Both the position numbers and the translations under genes were made by a program. Below are positions 8,808 to 20,203 of a stretch of 64,000 nt of DNA, piece after piece; position 1 is the first letter of the stretch; each line of letters begins with the position of its first letter. The stretch is from Microbacterium mangrovi (GTDB lineage: Bacteria > Actinomycetota > Actinomycetes > Actinomycetales > Microbacteriaceae): positions 310,001-374,000 of the forward strand of contig NZ_JTDK01000006.1 of NCBI RefSeq assembly GCF_000802305.1, written 5' to 3'. The notes under the pieces were generated by a model. The model was given only the letters and a program-made list of their open reading frames with translations. It had not been told where the DNA came from and ran no database searches.

Positions 8808-10336
8808 GAGGACACCCGGATTCGTGGGTCGAGAGCGGAGTACACGACGTCGGCGATCGCGTTGAAGAGGATCGCGGCGATGCCCGTGACCAGGAAGACG
8901 CCCATGATGGTGTTCACGTCGGTATGCGTGATCGCCTCGTTGAACAGATTTCCCATGCCCTGGATGCTGAACACGTTCTCGGTCACGATCGCGCCACCGA
9001 TGAGAGCGCCGAAGTCGAGCGTGATGATCGTCACGATCGGGATCAGCGCGTTGCGGAACGCATGGCGCATGACGACGGTGCGCTCGGTGAGGCCCTTGGA
9101 CCGCGCCGTGCGGATGTAGTCCTGGTTCATCACATCGAGCATGCTCGCCCGCGAGTACCGGCTGTAGCCGGCCAGCGACGCGAGCATCAGGGCCAGCGTC
9201 GGCAGCAGGATGTGGGCGAACTGGTCGACGCCGGAGACCCAGAAGTCACCGGACAGGCCCGGCGTGGATGCACCGATGGTGGCGATGGGCCGGCCGTTGA
9301 TGGAGCTCGCGTTCGAGTAGATGTTCCACACCTGCATGTAGCGGTCGAGCATGATCGTGAGCCCCATGAGGGAGGCCGTGATCGCGGCGGTGCGCGCGGA
9401 GACCCACTTGTCGGCCCCGCCGAACAGCAGGCCGACGACGATGCCCACCGCGATGGCGACGAGCGCGAGGACCAGCATGATCCACAGGTTCATGTAGGCG
9501 AACACATACTGCAGCGGGTAGTACAGCGCGGCGCCGATCACCACGACGGTGAGGGCCGAGTAGAGCGCCTTGCGGTTCTCGAGGCCCGCCGACAGCGTCG
9601 TCACCAGGAACGCGAAGCCCACGCCCATGACCGTGATGACCACGATGCCCAGGCTCGGGTCGTCGAACCACTTCGTGACCGACAGGAAGGTCAGGACGGC
9701 GCCGGTGGCGACGGCGGCGACGCCGAAGACGATGAGGCGCCGCTTCCAGTTCCCGCCGATGATGCCGAGCCATATCACCCCGGACACCAACGACAGCACG
9801 ATGATCGTCGATGTCGCTATCACGGGATCGGCGAGGAAGTTGTTGAAACCGATGGCCACGTACTGCTTGAGCATGACCGCGAGCCAGAAGATCGGCAGCG
9901 AGAAGAACAGGAACGACAGCAGCGTCGCTCCGTAGTCGTACGCCGTGTACTGGCGCAGCGCCGTCGTGATGCCGATGATCACGCCGAAGATGATGGCGAC
10001 GATCGTCGCCGTCAGCACCAGGTGCAGCGTCGATGCTGCAGCAGCGCCGAGCTGCGCGGTCACGGGCTGACCGGAGTTCGACAGTCCGAGGGTGAAGTTT
10101 CCGGTGAAGGCGGCGAGGATGCCGCCGAGCCACAGGAAGTAACGGAGGAACGGCGGGATGTCGAGGTGCAGATACGCCACGCGCTGGGCGATCAGCTGAT
10201 CTTTGTTCTTCGCGTTGCTCTCCATCAGATCCTGCAGGGGGTTGCCGGAGTAGCAGGTCAGGATGTACACGATGTACGAAGCGATCAGCAGCACCAAGAG
10301 CGACGCAAGGAACCTCCGGGTGAGGAATGCGACCAT
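8804..10336 (-). CDS. Peptide ABC transporter permease, DppB type with extra membrane insert
   Basis: 510-residue permease; DppB/OppB proteins are usually about 310-340 residues. The N-terminal FLTRRFLASLLVLLIASYIV segment, the region around residue 90-165, and the C-terminal half with the EAA loop (NQDYIRTARSKGLTERTVVM) are normal. Between about residues 170 and 360 there is an extra block with roughly five to six predicted membrane helices, including one EN/GG-bearing loop. The reading frame is clean throughout, so this is an architectural variant and not a fusion error. First gene of the two-permease unit. Confidence 0.92.
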   Translation of the reverse strand: MVAFLTRRFLASLLVLLIASYIVYILTCYSGNPLQDLMESNAKNKDQLIAQRVAYLHLDIPPFLRYFLWLGGILAAFTGNFTLGLSNSGQPVTAQLGAAAASTLHLVLTATIVAIIFGVIIGITTALRQYTAYDYGATLLSFLFFSLPIFWLAVMLKQYVAIGFNNFLADPVIATSTIIVLSLVSGVIWLGIIGGNWKRRLIVFGVAAVATGAVLTFLSVTKWFDDPSLGIVVITVMGVGFAFLVTTLSAGLENRKALYSALTVVVIGAALYYPLQYVFAYMNLWIMLVLALVAIAVGIVVGLLFGGADKWVSARTAAITASLMGLTIMLDRYMQVWNIYSNASSINGRPIATIGASTPGLSGDFWVSGVDQFAHILLPTLALMLASLAGYSRYSRASMLDVMNQDYIRTARSKGLTERTVVMRHAFRNALIPIVTIITLDFGALIGGAIVTENVFSIQGMGNLFNEAITHTDVNTIMGVFLVTGIAAILFNAIADVVYSALDPRIRVSS

Positions 10337-10469
10337 GTTGGGCCTTTCTGGGTGAGACGGCAGAGCGGGTCACGATCGTGTCGTACCGCGGATACCGCCC
10401 ATAAACGTACCCCGATCGAGGGGGTTTGAGATATCGGCACACGCTATGAATCGTGCGCCGGACACGTGG

Positions 10470-10508
10470 GTGGGGCGCTGAGGCAGATGTGCTGCCTCAG
10501 CGCCCCAC
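10470..10508 (-). terminator. Terminator after the peptide-binding lipoprotein gene
   Basis: Perfect 17-bp stem (10470-10486 with 10492-10508) and a 5-nt loop, 40 bp past the receptor gene stop and before the permease genes. It probably limits read-through so that the receptor is made in excess of the membrane parts, as is common in such operons. Confidence 0.85.
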
Positions 10509-10547
10509 TCAGAGTGCGCCATGACCTCTCGGGTCAGGCTCGGTGGC

Positions 10548-12353
10548 TTACTTGCTGGACGAGGACGAAGCCTTGTGCTGCGAGGTCCACTCCCAGAAGT
10601 TCCAGAACACCTGGACGCCGATCGGGTTGTCGCTGACGTTGTCGACCTTGGTCGACCACGCGGTCAGGTCGGGGAACTGGAAGATCGTCGTGGTCGCGGC
10701 ATCCGCCACCACCTGGGTGTCGATCTTGGTCAGCAGCCCGTTGTTGTCCGCCTCGGTTCCCGTGCTGTACTGCAGCTGGTTCCAGTAGCCGTCGACCGCC
10801 TTGTTCGAGTAGCCCTGGTAGTTCGAGGAACCACCGGTCTGGAACGCGGCCTGGTTGCCGGTGTAGGCCAGCGACGTGTACTGCCATGCGAACAGCGACG
10901 CGTCGTACGCCTTCGACGTGGCCAGGGCCGGGAAGTAGGTCGCCGCCGGCTGGCCGACGTCCTTGACCGTGAAGCCCGCCTGCTGGGCCGACTGCTGGAT
11001 CAGCTGGAACTCGCTGACACGACGCGGGTTGTCGGTCGGGTAGGCGAAGCGGATGGTCGGGTTGGTGACCCCGGCCTTCTGCAGCAGGGCCTTGGCGCCG
11101 GCGATGTCCACGTTGTCGTACGCGCTCATGCCGTTGACCTTGACCGCAGCGTCGTACGCCGGGGTGCCCGGGAGGAACATCGTCGAGTTGTCGAGCTTCG
11201 CGTTCGGGTTCAGCGGCTTGATGAGCTTGTCGACGATCTCCTGACGCGGGATCGTCTTCAGGAACGCCTGGCGCACCTCGAGGGCCTTCTGGGCGTTGCC
11301 GCCGTAGGTGGCCGGGTCGAAGGGACCGCCGTTGTTCATGTGCAGGTCGACGTGCTCGTACGAGGCCGCCTCGGTCTGCGTGTACTTGACGCCCTGGCTC
11401 TTCTTGATGGAGCCGAGCGTGTCGGTGGTCGGCTGACCGTAGACGATGTCGACCTCACCGTTCTGGAGCGCCTGGATCTGCGCGGTCGGGTCGGTGATGA
11501 AGCGGACGGTGATGCTGTCGACCTTGGGCTCCGGGCCGGCCTTGTAGCCGGGGACCTTCGTCAGGGTGATGTACTGGTTCTTGACGAACGCGGACACCTG
11601 GTAGGGGCCGGAGGTCACGAGCAGCTTCTTGTCGCTGGGCATGCTGTCCACGACCCACTTGGTCTGCCAGGCGTTGGCCATCGCCGTGATCTCGGCGGTG
11701 TTGTCGTCCTGGAAGGCCTTGATGACCGCGGCGTCGGCGTCGGCGTTCGACAGCTTCTTGTCGGGGTACGCCTCCTGGTACACGATGTGCGCCGGCAGGT
11801 TCGGCGAGAGCAGGTTCTGCTTCCAGTCGACGTAGGGCTTGTCGAAGGTCACGGTGACCGTCTTGCCGCCGTTGGAGATCTCCGGAACCTTGGTGATGCC
11901 GTCGAGACCGCTGCCCGCGTTGACGGAGCCGAAGTTCGCGCCGGACTTGGGGTTGTTGTACTTCGTGATGCTCGAGGCCCACTGCATCAGGATGTCGGCG
12001 GCGTTGATCGGGTCGCCGTCGCTCCACTTGGCGTCGCTGTTGATCGTGTACTGGATCTTCAGCGGGTTCGACGAAATCTGCTTGTACGTGCCGAGCTTGG
12101 TGTTGTCGACCTGCTTGGGCGTGTTGTCGTAGTAGTTGAAGCCGAGTGCCTGGAACATGTACGCGACGTTCGAGTTGTACGTGCTGTACTGGTTGGCCAC
12201 CAGCGGGTTCAGCGACGTGACAGCAGAGTTCGACGCGACAGACAGCGATGTCTTCTCGTTGATCGTGCTGCCCTTGGGTGCTGAGCAACCTGCGAGGACG
12301 ACGCCGGTCGCAGCAACGGCTGCAACCGCGACGACGGTTCGCTTGAGTTTCAC
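10548..12353 (-). CDS. Peptide ABC transporter substrate-binding lipoprotein (SBP family 5)
   Basis: 601-residue extracellular solute-binding protein of the DppA/OppA family. The N-terminus is a lipoprotein signal (KLKRT, hydrophobic stretch, lipobox VLAGC with Cys 23), so the mature protein is tethered outside the membrane. The family pattern of an early ITSLNPLVANQYSTYNS-like opening and internal WSDGDPINAADIL is clear. GTG 12353 is chosen because it follows a good AGGAGG Shine-Dalgarno; longer frames upstream lack one. First gene of the transporter locus, followed by a strong terminator and then the permeases. Confidence 0.95.
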   Translation of the reverse strand: MKLKRTVVAVAAVAATGVVLAGCSAPKGSTINEKTSLSVASNSAVTSLNPLVANQYSTYNSNVAYMFQALGFNYYDNTPKQVDNTKLGTYKQISSNPLKIQYTINSDAKWSDGDPINAADILMQWASSITKYNNPKSGANFGSVNAGSGLDGITKVPEISNGGKTVTVTFDKPYVDWKQNLLSPNLPAHIVYQEAYPDKKLSNADADAAVIKAFQDDNTAEITAMANAWQTKWVVDSMPSDKKLLVTSGPYQVSAFVKNQYITLTKVPGYKAGPEPKVDSITVRFITDPTAQIQALQNGEVDIVYGQPTTDTLGSIKKSQGVKYTQTEAASYEHVDLHMNNGGPFDPATYGGNAQKALEVRQAFLKTIPRQEIVDKLIKPLNPNAKLDNSTMFLPGTPAYDAAVKVNGMSAYDNVDIAGAKALLQKAGVTNPTIRFAYPTDNPRRVSEFQLIQQSAQQAGFTVKDVGQPAATYFPALATSKAYDASLFAWQYTSLAYTGNQAAFQTGGSSNYQGYSNKAVDGYWNQLQYSTGTEADNNGLLTKIDTQVVADAATTTIFQFPDLTAWSTKVDNVSDNPIGVQVFWNFWEWTSQHKASSSSSK

Positions 12354-12605
12354 TTTTCCTCCTGTGGGGTGTGCGCAGACGAACGCCAGCCTCGGGATCG
12401 TCCGCACGAGATACATACAAACTAAGCGCGGTTCAGGCACCCTGCAACACAGAACACATAGCCGTTACCGGATGGTGACCTCTTTAGGCCAACTGACACC
12501 GAGTTCCAGGCAGATTGCGACGCCGTCTCATGTCACTCCCAGTTTCGCGGCCTCGCGATCACCGCACCGACGGGGGAATCCGCGCGCGGGTGGCAGGATT
12601 CAAGG

Positions 12606-13421
12606 GTGACCGCCTCCGCGCCGCCCCGAAGCTCCCGGGTGCCGTTCCCCCACGAGGACGTCCTCGCCCCGTCGCAACGTGCGGCGATCCGGTGGGAGAT
12701 CGCCATCGTGCTCGGGCTGTCGCTCGGGCAGGCGGCGGTCTACTCGATCCTCACCCTCGTGCAGCGTCTCGCCGCGCCGACGCCTCTCGGCAAGCAGAGC
12801 ACCGCGCTGAATCAGTCCCAGTCCCCGGTGCCGTGGCTCGACGTCACGTATCAGCTCCTGGACATCGTCTTCTCGCTCATGGCGGTGGCGCTGGCGATCT
12901 ACCTGCTGTGGCGTCCCGGGCGCAGCGGCTTTCGCCGCATCGGCCTGGACCTCACCCGTCCAGGGCGCGATCTCGCCGGCGGCGCAGTGCTGTTCCTCGG
13001 CATCGGCATCCCCGGCATCGCCCTCTACGCGGTCGGTCGCCTCGCGGGCATCACGGTCTCCGTCCAGGCATCCCCGCTCGACACGGCCTGGTGGACGGTT
13101 CCGGTCCTGATCCTGTCCGCGGTCCGGTCCGGGCTGCAGGAGGAGGTCATCATGGTCGGATACCTCTTCACCCGGCTGAAGCAGCTGGGCTGGGGATCAT
13201 GGACCATGATCGTCGCCTCGGCACTCGTCCGCGGAAGCTACCACCTCTACCAGGGCATCGGCCCGTTCTTCGGCAACTTCGCGATGGGCGTCGTCTTCGG
13301 CTGGGCCTATCGGCGCTGGGGCCGGACGGCGCCGCTCGTGGTCGCCCACACGCTGCTGGACACCGCCTCGTTCGTGGGGTATCCGCTGGCCGTCGCGCTC
13401 TGGCCGGGCGTGTTCAAGTAG
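12606..13421 (+). CDS. CPBP-family intramembrane metalloprotease
   Basis: 271-residue protein with about seven membrane segments and the complete CPBP (Rce1-like) motifs: GLQEEVIMVGYLFTRL with E179, E180 and R190, YHLYQG with H213, and AHTLLD with H248. These residues coordinate the catalytic metal. In bacteria such proteins act in the membrane on peptides or as self-immunity factors; the substrate here is not evident. It stands alone between the divergent receptor gene and the convergent gcvP. GTG 12606 is preceded by a CAGGAT box at a 6-nt distance, consistent with a leaderless transcript. Confidence 0.92.
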   Translation: MTASAPPRSSRVPFPHEDVLAPSQRAAIRWEIAIVLGLSLGQAAVYSILTLVQRLAAPTPLGKQSTALNQSQSPVPWLDVTYQLLDIVFSLMAVALAIYLLWRPGRSGFRRIGLDLTRPGRDLAGGAVLFLGIGIPGIALYAVGRLAGITVSVQASPLDTAWWTVPVLILSAVRSGLQEEVIMVGYLFTRLKQLGWGSWTMIVASALVRGSYHLYQGIGPFFGNFAMGVVFGWAYRRWGRTAPLVVAHTLLDTASFVGYPLAVALWPGVFK

Positions 13422-13445
13422 CCCGGCCGGAGCGCGACACGCGGA

Positions 13446-16321
<2,876 letters not shown>

Positions 16322-16325
<4 letters not shown>

Positions 16326-16705
16326 GCTTCGCCGCCGGTGAGCGCCTCGTAGGCCGCCCGGTCGAGGAGACCGTCGGTGGCCCCCGCGGCGACCTGGATG
16401 CGCAGCAGCCACCCGCCCTCGAAGGGTTCGGCGTTCACGAGCGAGGGGTCGTCGACGACGGCGTCGTTGATCTCGACGACGGTGCCGGTGACCGGGGCGT
16501 AGAGCTCGCCGACCGACTTGGTCGACTCGATCTCGCCGCAGACCTCGGCGGCCGTGACCTCGGTCCCGACGGCGGGGAGGTCGACGTAGACGACGTCACC
16601 GAGCTTGTCGGCGGCGAAGTCGGTGATCCCGATGGTCACGACATCGGCGCCGGTGGCGACCCACTCGTGCTCGGCGGTGTAGGACAGGGCGGTGAGGTCG
16701 GTCAT
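16322..16705 (-). CDS. gcvH: Glycine cleavage system H protein
   Basis: 127-residue lipoyl carrier that shuttles the aminomethyl group between P, T and L proteins. The lipoylation lysine is K63 in [15 protein letters not shown]. The hallmark [12 protein letters not shown] and the WLLRIQ segment are present. It overlaps gcvT by ATGA at its start and gcvP by GTGA at its end, so the three are tightly coupled. Confidence 0.97.
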
Positions 16706-17799
16706 TTGCTTCTCCGGTAGAAGGGCAGGGCGGTGACGGTCGCAGGGATCTGCGTCCCGCGGACGTCGATGAACAGGGGGCGGTCGCCGGCGGCGAATTC
16801 AGGTGACACGAAGGCCATCGCGATCGGGTGGCCGAGGGTCGGGCTGAGCGCGCCGCTGGTGATCTCGCCGATGCGGCGGCCCTCGGCATCCGTGACGGCG
16901 TAACCCGCGCGCCCGGCGCGGCGGCCCTCGGCGACGAGGCCGACGAGTACCGGGGCGTCGGCGGCCGGGTCTGTCTCGCCCTTGCCGACGAAGGAGTCCT
17001 TGGCATCGACGACGACGCGGCCGAGCCCGGCCTGAGCGGGCTTCATGTCGCGGGAGAGCTCATGGCCGTAGAGCGGCATCCCGGCTTCCAGACGCAGGGT
17101 GTCGCGGGCCGCGAGCCCGGCGGGAACGAGCCCGAAGGGTTCGCCGGCGACTAGCAGGGCGTCCCAGAGGTCATCGGCGCGGCCGGTGGGGATCAGGAGC
17201 TCGAAGCCGTCTTCGCCGGTGTATCCGGTGCGCGCCACCAGCACCTCCGCGGCGGCGAACGAGCCGGAGACCCAGGCGTAGTACTTGAGGTCGTCGAGCT
17301 CCGGGATGTCGAGTCCCGGCGTCGCCCGCACGATCTCCTCGGCCCGGGGTCCCTGCACCGCGATGAGCGCATAGTCGTCGCTGACATCCACGACGCTCGC
17401 GCCGTCCGTCACGCGCGCGGCCAGGGCCGCGGCGACGTCGGCGCGGTTGCCGGCGTTCGAGATCACCAGGAACCGCTCGTCGGCGAGCCGGTAGACGATG
17501 ACGTCGTCGATGATGCCGCCGTCGTCGGCGAGCACGAGCGAGTACTTCGCCTTGCCGACGGCGAGCGCGGACAGCCGCCCGGCGAGGGCGTAGTCGAGAA
17601 AGTCGGCGGCGCCGGCTCCCGCGACCTCGAACTCGGCCATGTGTGAGATGTCGAACAGCCCGGCGGCCTGACGCACGGCGTGGTGCTCGGCGAGGTCGGA
17701 CGTGTAGCGGACGGGCATCATCCAGCCGCCGAAATCGGTGAAGGATGCCCCGAGCGCCTCGTGGCGGTCTCGCAGGGGCGTGAAGCGGGGTTCTGACAT
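16702..17799 (-). CDS. gcvT: Aminomethyltransferase, T protein
   Basis: 365-residue tetrahydrofolate-dependent enzyme that releases ammonia from the H-protein intermediate and makes 5,10-methylene-THF. The family segments [29 protein letters not shown] and [14 protein letters not shown] are all visible. It is the first gene of the gcvTHP operon; its 5' leader contains the tandem glycine riboswitch. Lipoamide dehydrogenase, the L protein, is not in this window. Confidence 0.97.
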   Translation of the reverse strand: MSEPRFTPLRDRHEALGASFTDFGGWMMPVRYTSDLAEHHAVRQAAGLFDISHMAEFEVAGAGAADFLDYALAGRLSALAVGKAKYSLVLADDGGIIDDVIVYRLADERFLVISNAGNRADVAAALAARVTDGASVVDVSDDYALIAVQGPRAEEIVRATPGLDIPELDDLKYYAWVSGSFAAAEVLVARTGYTGEDGFELLIPTGRADDLWDALLVAGEPFGLVPAGLAARDTLRLEAGMPLYGHELSRDMKPAQAGLGRVVVDAKDSFVGKGETDPAADAPVLVGLVAEGRRAGRAGYAVTDAEGRRIGEITSGALSPTLGHPIAMAFVSPEFAAGDRPLFIDVRGTQIPATVTALPFYRRSK

Positions 17800-17844
17800 G
17801 GCGGCTCCGGACGGTTTCGGGCACAGGCGACGATCTCACCTGCA

Positions 17845-18107
17845 CTCCCCCTCTGTCATGGGCCTGAGAGCTTCACCGGGCGGACCCGGCTTTCACCGTC
17901 GGCGGATTCCGTGCGGATGGTCGGAGACCCGCGGAGGCGGGTTACCAGGGTTTCGGCTCGGCCCGGGGCCTCGCTCAAACCTGGTTTCTTCGCTCCGCTC
18001 GAAATCACTTTTCAGAGCGGCCGGACGGGTGCGGTACACGGACCTGAGAGATTGGCGGGGAGGCTTGCTCCTTCGGTGTCCGGATCGGCGTCCGGACTCT
18101 CCCGCAC
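17845..18107 (-). promoter_or_regulatory. Tandem glycine riboswitch upstream of gcvTHP
   Basis: Two glycine aptamers in the gcvT leader. The upstream one shows GGGAGAG near 18100, ACCGAAGGAGCAAG near 18070, ATCTCTCAGG near 18045 and CTCTGAAAAG near 18012. The downstream one shows GACGGTGAAAGCCGG, GAAGCTCTCAGGC and ATGACAGAGGGGG (17850-17900). Glycine binding normally turns the cleavage operon on. The linker is unusually long: about 45 nt around 17943-17985 form an extra hairpin resembling an intergenic repeat. No obvious terminator hairpin follows, so control may be translational. Confidence 0.92.
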
Positions 18108-18140
18108 ACGTCATGCGGCCTGTCTTCAATTGCGGGGCCC

Positions 18141-18146
18141 AGTCTA
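18141..18146 (-). promoter_or_regulatory. gcv riboswitch promoter -10
   Basis: TAGACT on the minus strand, about 35 nt upstream of the first aptamer. Transcription from here would give a leader of roughly 330 nt before gcvT. Confidence 0.45.
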
Positions 18147-18168
18147 TCGGCCGGACGGGCCGCACGCA

Positions 18169-19347
18169 TCACCCGGTCGTGCAGTGGCCGGTCGAGACGG
18201 GAGCGGTCGACGAGGCCGCCTTCGAGATGACCGGCGTGAGCATCGTGCTCGTCATGGCGTAGCCGCGATCGGCGTTCTTCTCGTCGCGTGCGAAGGTGAT
18301 GCCGGCGACGGTTCCCGAGCCGGTGAGCAGCGGGCCGCCGGAGTCGCCCGGCCGTACGACGGCCTGCAGGGCGTAGATGTCGCGCAGCACCTCGCGCGAT
18401 GAGTAGATGTTCGGGACGCGCACCGACCCGACGGACTCCACGGCGGCATCCACCGTGGTGAACGGGCCGCCGTACGGGTAGCCGGCGACGACGGCCGCCG
18501 ACCCGGCGCCGAGCGTCGAGGAGACGCGCAGCGGCGTGGCGCCCATGCCCGGAACGCGGATCACCGCAATGTCGTTCTCCGGGTCGAAGTACACGACCTT
18601 TCCGTCGAGTGCACCGCGTCCGGGGAGCTCGACCACGGGCGCGTCCACCCCGGCGACCACGTGGGCGTTGGTGACGATCTCGTCGGAGCGGACGGCGAAT
18701 CCGGTGCCGGTGAGACTCTCGCCGCACGCGTACGCGGTGCCGCTGATGCGCGCGATCGAGGTGGAGGCCCGCTGGATGTCGGGATCGGACAGATTGACCG
18801 GGCGCTGCGGCGCCACCGGCTGCGGCTGCAGCAGGGTGCCCAGCGACGGGATCCCGCCGGCGACGACCGCGCCGCGCAGTTGCGCGATCCCGGCCTGCAC
18901 GGGACTCGGAATGAGGTCGTCGATGGTCTGCAGCACACGGGACGACGCGACCGCCGAGGAGACGGTCGGGATGCCGGTGGTGGCGATCGTCGTGCCCACC
19001 AGCGACACGGCGAGGGCGGCGATCACGAGACTCACCGCGCCCCCGAGGATGCGGTCGACGACCCGCAGCGGCGCCGCACGATCGACGCCGCGTCGCAGCG
19101 TCATGCCGACGGCGGAGCCGAGCGAGGTGCCGATGATCAGCAGCCCGATCGCAGAGCCCGCGATGACCACGGCGCGCCACACGGGTTCGGCGACCAGCGC
19201 GCCGAGCAGTGGTGAGAGCCAGTAGGCGGCGATTCCGCCGATCACGAGGCCCACCAGCGCGCCGATGCTGGCCACGAGCCCCCGGGTCGCCCCGCCGAGG
19301 ACGGCCAGCACGAGGATCGCGATGAGCAGGAGGTCGACGATCAGCAC
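18169..19347 (-). CDS. MarP-like membrane serine protease (CvpA domain plus trypsin fold)
   Basis: 392 residues: four membrane helices in an N-terminal CvpA-like domain (residues 1-125), then a periplasmic chymotrypsin-fold protease with H229 (TNAHVVAG), D259 (PENDIAVI) and S336 (RPGDSGGPL). Cysteines 208 and about 389 could form the disulfide known from mycobacterial MarP, which protects against acid and oxidative stress by processing cell-wall enzymes. Length and domain order match MarP. GTG 19347 follows TACGCT plus 6 nt, so the message is probably leaderless. The ends of this gene and the gcv leader are close, without a visible terminator. Confidence 0.93.
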   Translation of the reverse strand: MLIVDLLLIAILVLAVLGGATRGLVASIGALVGLVIGGIAAYWLSPLLGALVAEPVWRAVVIAGSAIGLLIIGTSLGSAVGMTLRRGVDRAAPLRVVDRILGGAVSLVIAALAVSLVGTTIATTGIPTVSSAVASSRVLQTIDDLIPSPVQAGIAQLRGAVVAGGIPSLGTLLQPQPVAPQRPVNLSDPDIQRASTSIARISGTAYACGESLTGTGFAVRSDEIVTNAHVVAGVDAPVVELPGRGALDGKVVYFDPENDIAVIRVPGMGATPLRVSSTLGAGSAAVVAGYPYGGPFTTVDAAVESVGSVRVPNIYSSREVLRDIYALQAVVRPGDSGGPLLTGSGTVAGITFARDEKNADRGYAMTSTMLTPVISKAASSTAPVSTGHCTTG

Positions 19348-19353
19348 CCTGGA

Positions 19354-19359
19354 AGCGTA
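19354..19359 (-). promoter_or_regulatory. -10 box of the MarP-like gene (leaderless)
   Basis: TACGCT, then 6 nt, then the GTG start. It faces the nrtR promoter 30-60 bp away. Confidence 0.5.
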
Positions 19360-19388
19360 CGAATCATGTCTGTGAGCGTGATGGGCGG

Positions 19389-19418
19389 TTGACGTTCGGG
19401 TACTGATGACTCTAAGCT
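19389..19418 (+). promoter_or_regulatory. Promoter of nrtR-nadABC
   Basis: TTGACG at 19389-19394 and TAAGCT at 19413-19418 with an 18-nt spacer. The -10 box lies within the left arm of the inverted repeat described next, so a bound repressor would block it. Confidence 0.5.
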
Positions 19419-19443
19419 CGGATCGTTCCCGAACCTTAGAGTC
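19408..19443. promoter_or_regulatory. Candidate NrtR operator
   Basis: Perfect inverted repeat GACTCTAAG (19408-19416) / CTTAGAGTC (19435-19443) with an 18-bp centre, between the -10 box and the regulator start codon. The location suggests autoregulation and control of the NAD operon; binding is inferred. Confidence 0.55.
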
Positions 19444-19446
19444 AGA

Positions 19447-20166
19447 ATGACACGAACCGAATCAGGCATCCGCGTGGCCGTCTCCACGGTCATCCTCACG
19501 CTGCGGCGGCACCCGACGCCCGACGGCAGACTGACCGTCGTGCTGCCGCTCGTGCGCCGCACGCGGGAGCCCCACGAGTTCCTCTGGGCGCTTCCCGGCG
19601 GATGGCTCGGCGAGGACGAGGGGCTGGATGCTGCGGCATCCCGCACCCTCGCGGAGACCACCGGGCTCTCGCCCAGCTACCTGGAGCAGCTGTACGCCTT
19701 CGGCGACGTCGACCGGTCCCCCACCCGCGTCGTCTCGATCGTCTACTGGGCCCTGCTGCGATCGGACGAGGTGGACGCGCAGCTGGCGGCCGCGGTGGAT
19801 CCGCCCGAGAACGTGCTCTGGTTCGACGCGTCCGCTCTGCCGACGCTCGCCTTCGACCACAACCAGATCATCACCTACGCGCTCTGGCGCCTGCGCAACA
19901 AGGTCGGCTACAGCCGGGTCGCGCACGGCCTGCTGCCGGAGCTGTTCACCCTCGCCGATCTGCGCGAGGTGAACGAGGCGATCCTCGGCCGGCGCCTCGA
20001 CCCCGCCAACTTCCGCCGCCAGGTCGAGGCGTCCGGAACCGTCATCCCGACGGACGGCCACCGCACCGGCAGCCACCGTCCCGCCCGCCTGTACCGCTAC
20101 AACGGCGACGTCGAGCTGGCCGACCCCGGCCCCCTTCGCGCCGCACCGACCATCCCCGCCAACTGA
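19447..20166 (+). CDS. nrtR: Nudix-type NAD regulator NrtR
   Basis: 239 residues: a Nudix domain (about 1-145) joined to a C-terminal winged helix (about 155-230, SRVAHGLLPELFTLADLREV). The Nudix box keeps G and E (GGWLGEDE) but reads RTLAETTGL where catalytic enzymes have REUxEExGU, losing two metal-binding glutamates. This is typical of NrtR repressors, which bind ADP-ribose and lack hydrolase activity. It heads the nadA-nadB-nadC-nifS operon, which is the expected target, with a perfect inverted repeat just upstream. Confidence 0.92.
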   Translation: MTRTESGIRVAVSTVILTLRRHPTPDGRLTVVLPLVRRTREPHEFLWALPGGWLGEDEGLDAAASRTLAETTGLSPSYLEQLYAFGDVDRSPTRVVSIVYWALLRSDEVDAQLAAAVDPPENVLWFDASALPTLAFDHNQIITYALWRLRNKVGYSRVAHGLLPELFTLADLREVNEAILGRRLDPANFRRQVEASGTVIPTDGHRTGSHRPARLYRYNGDVELADPGPLRAAPTIPAN

Positions 20167-20203
20167 GACCCTCTCGCACAGAGACCGCAGAATCGAGCAG
20201 CAC

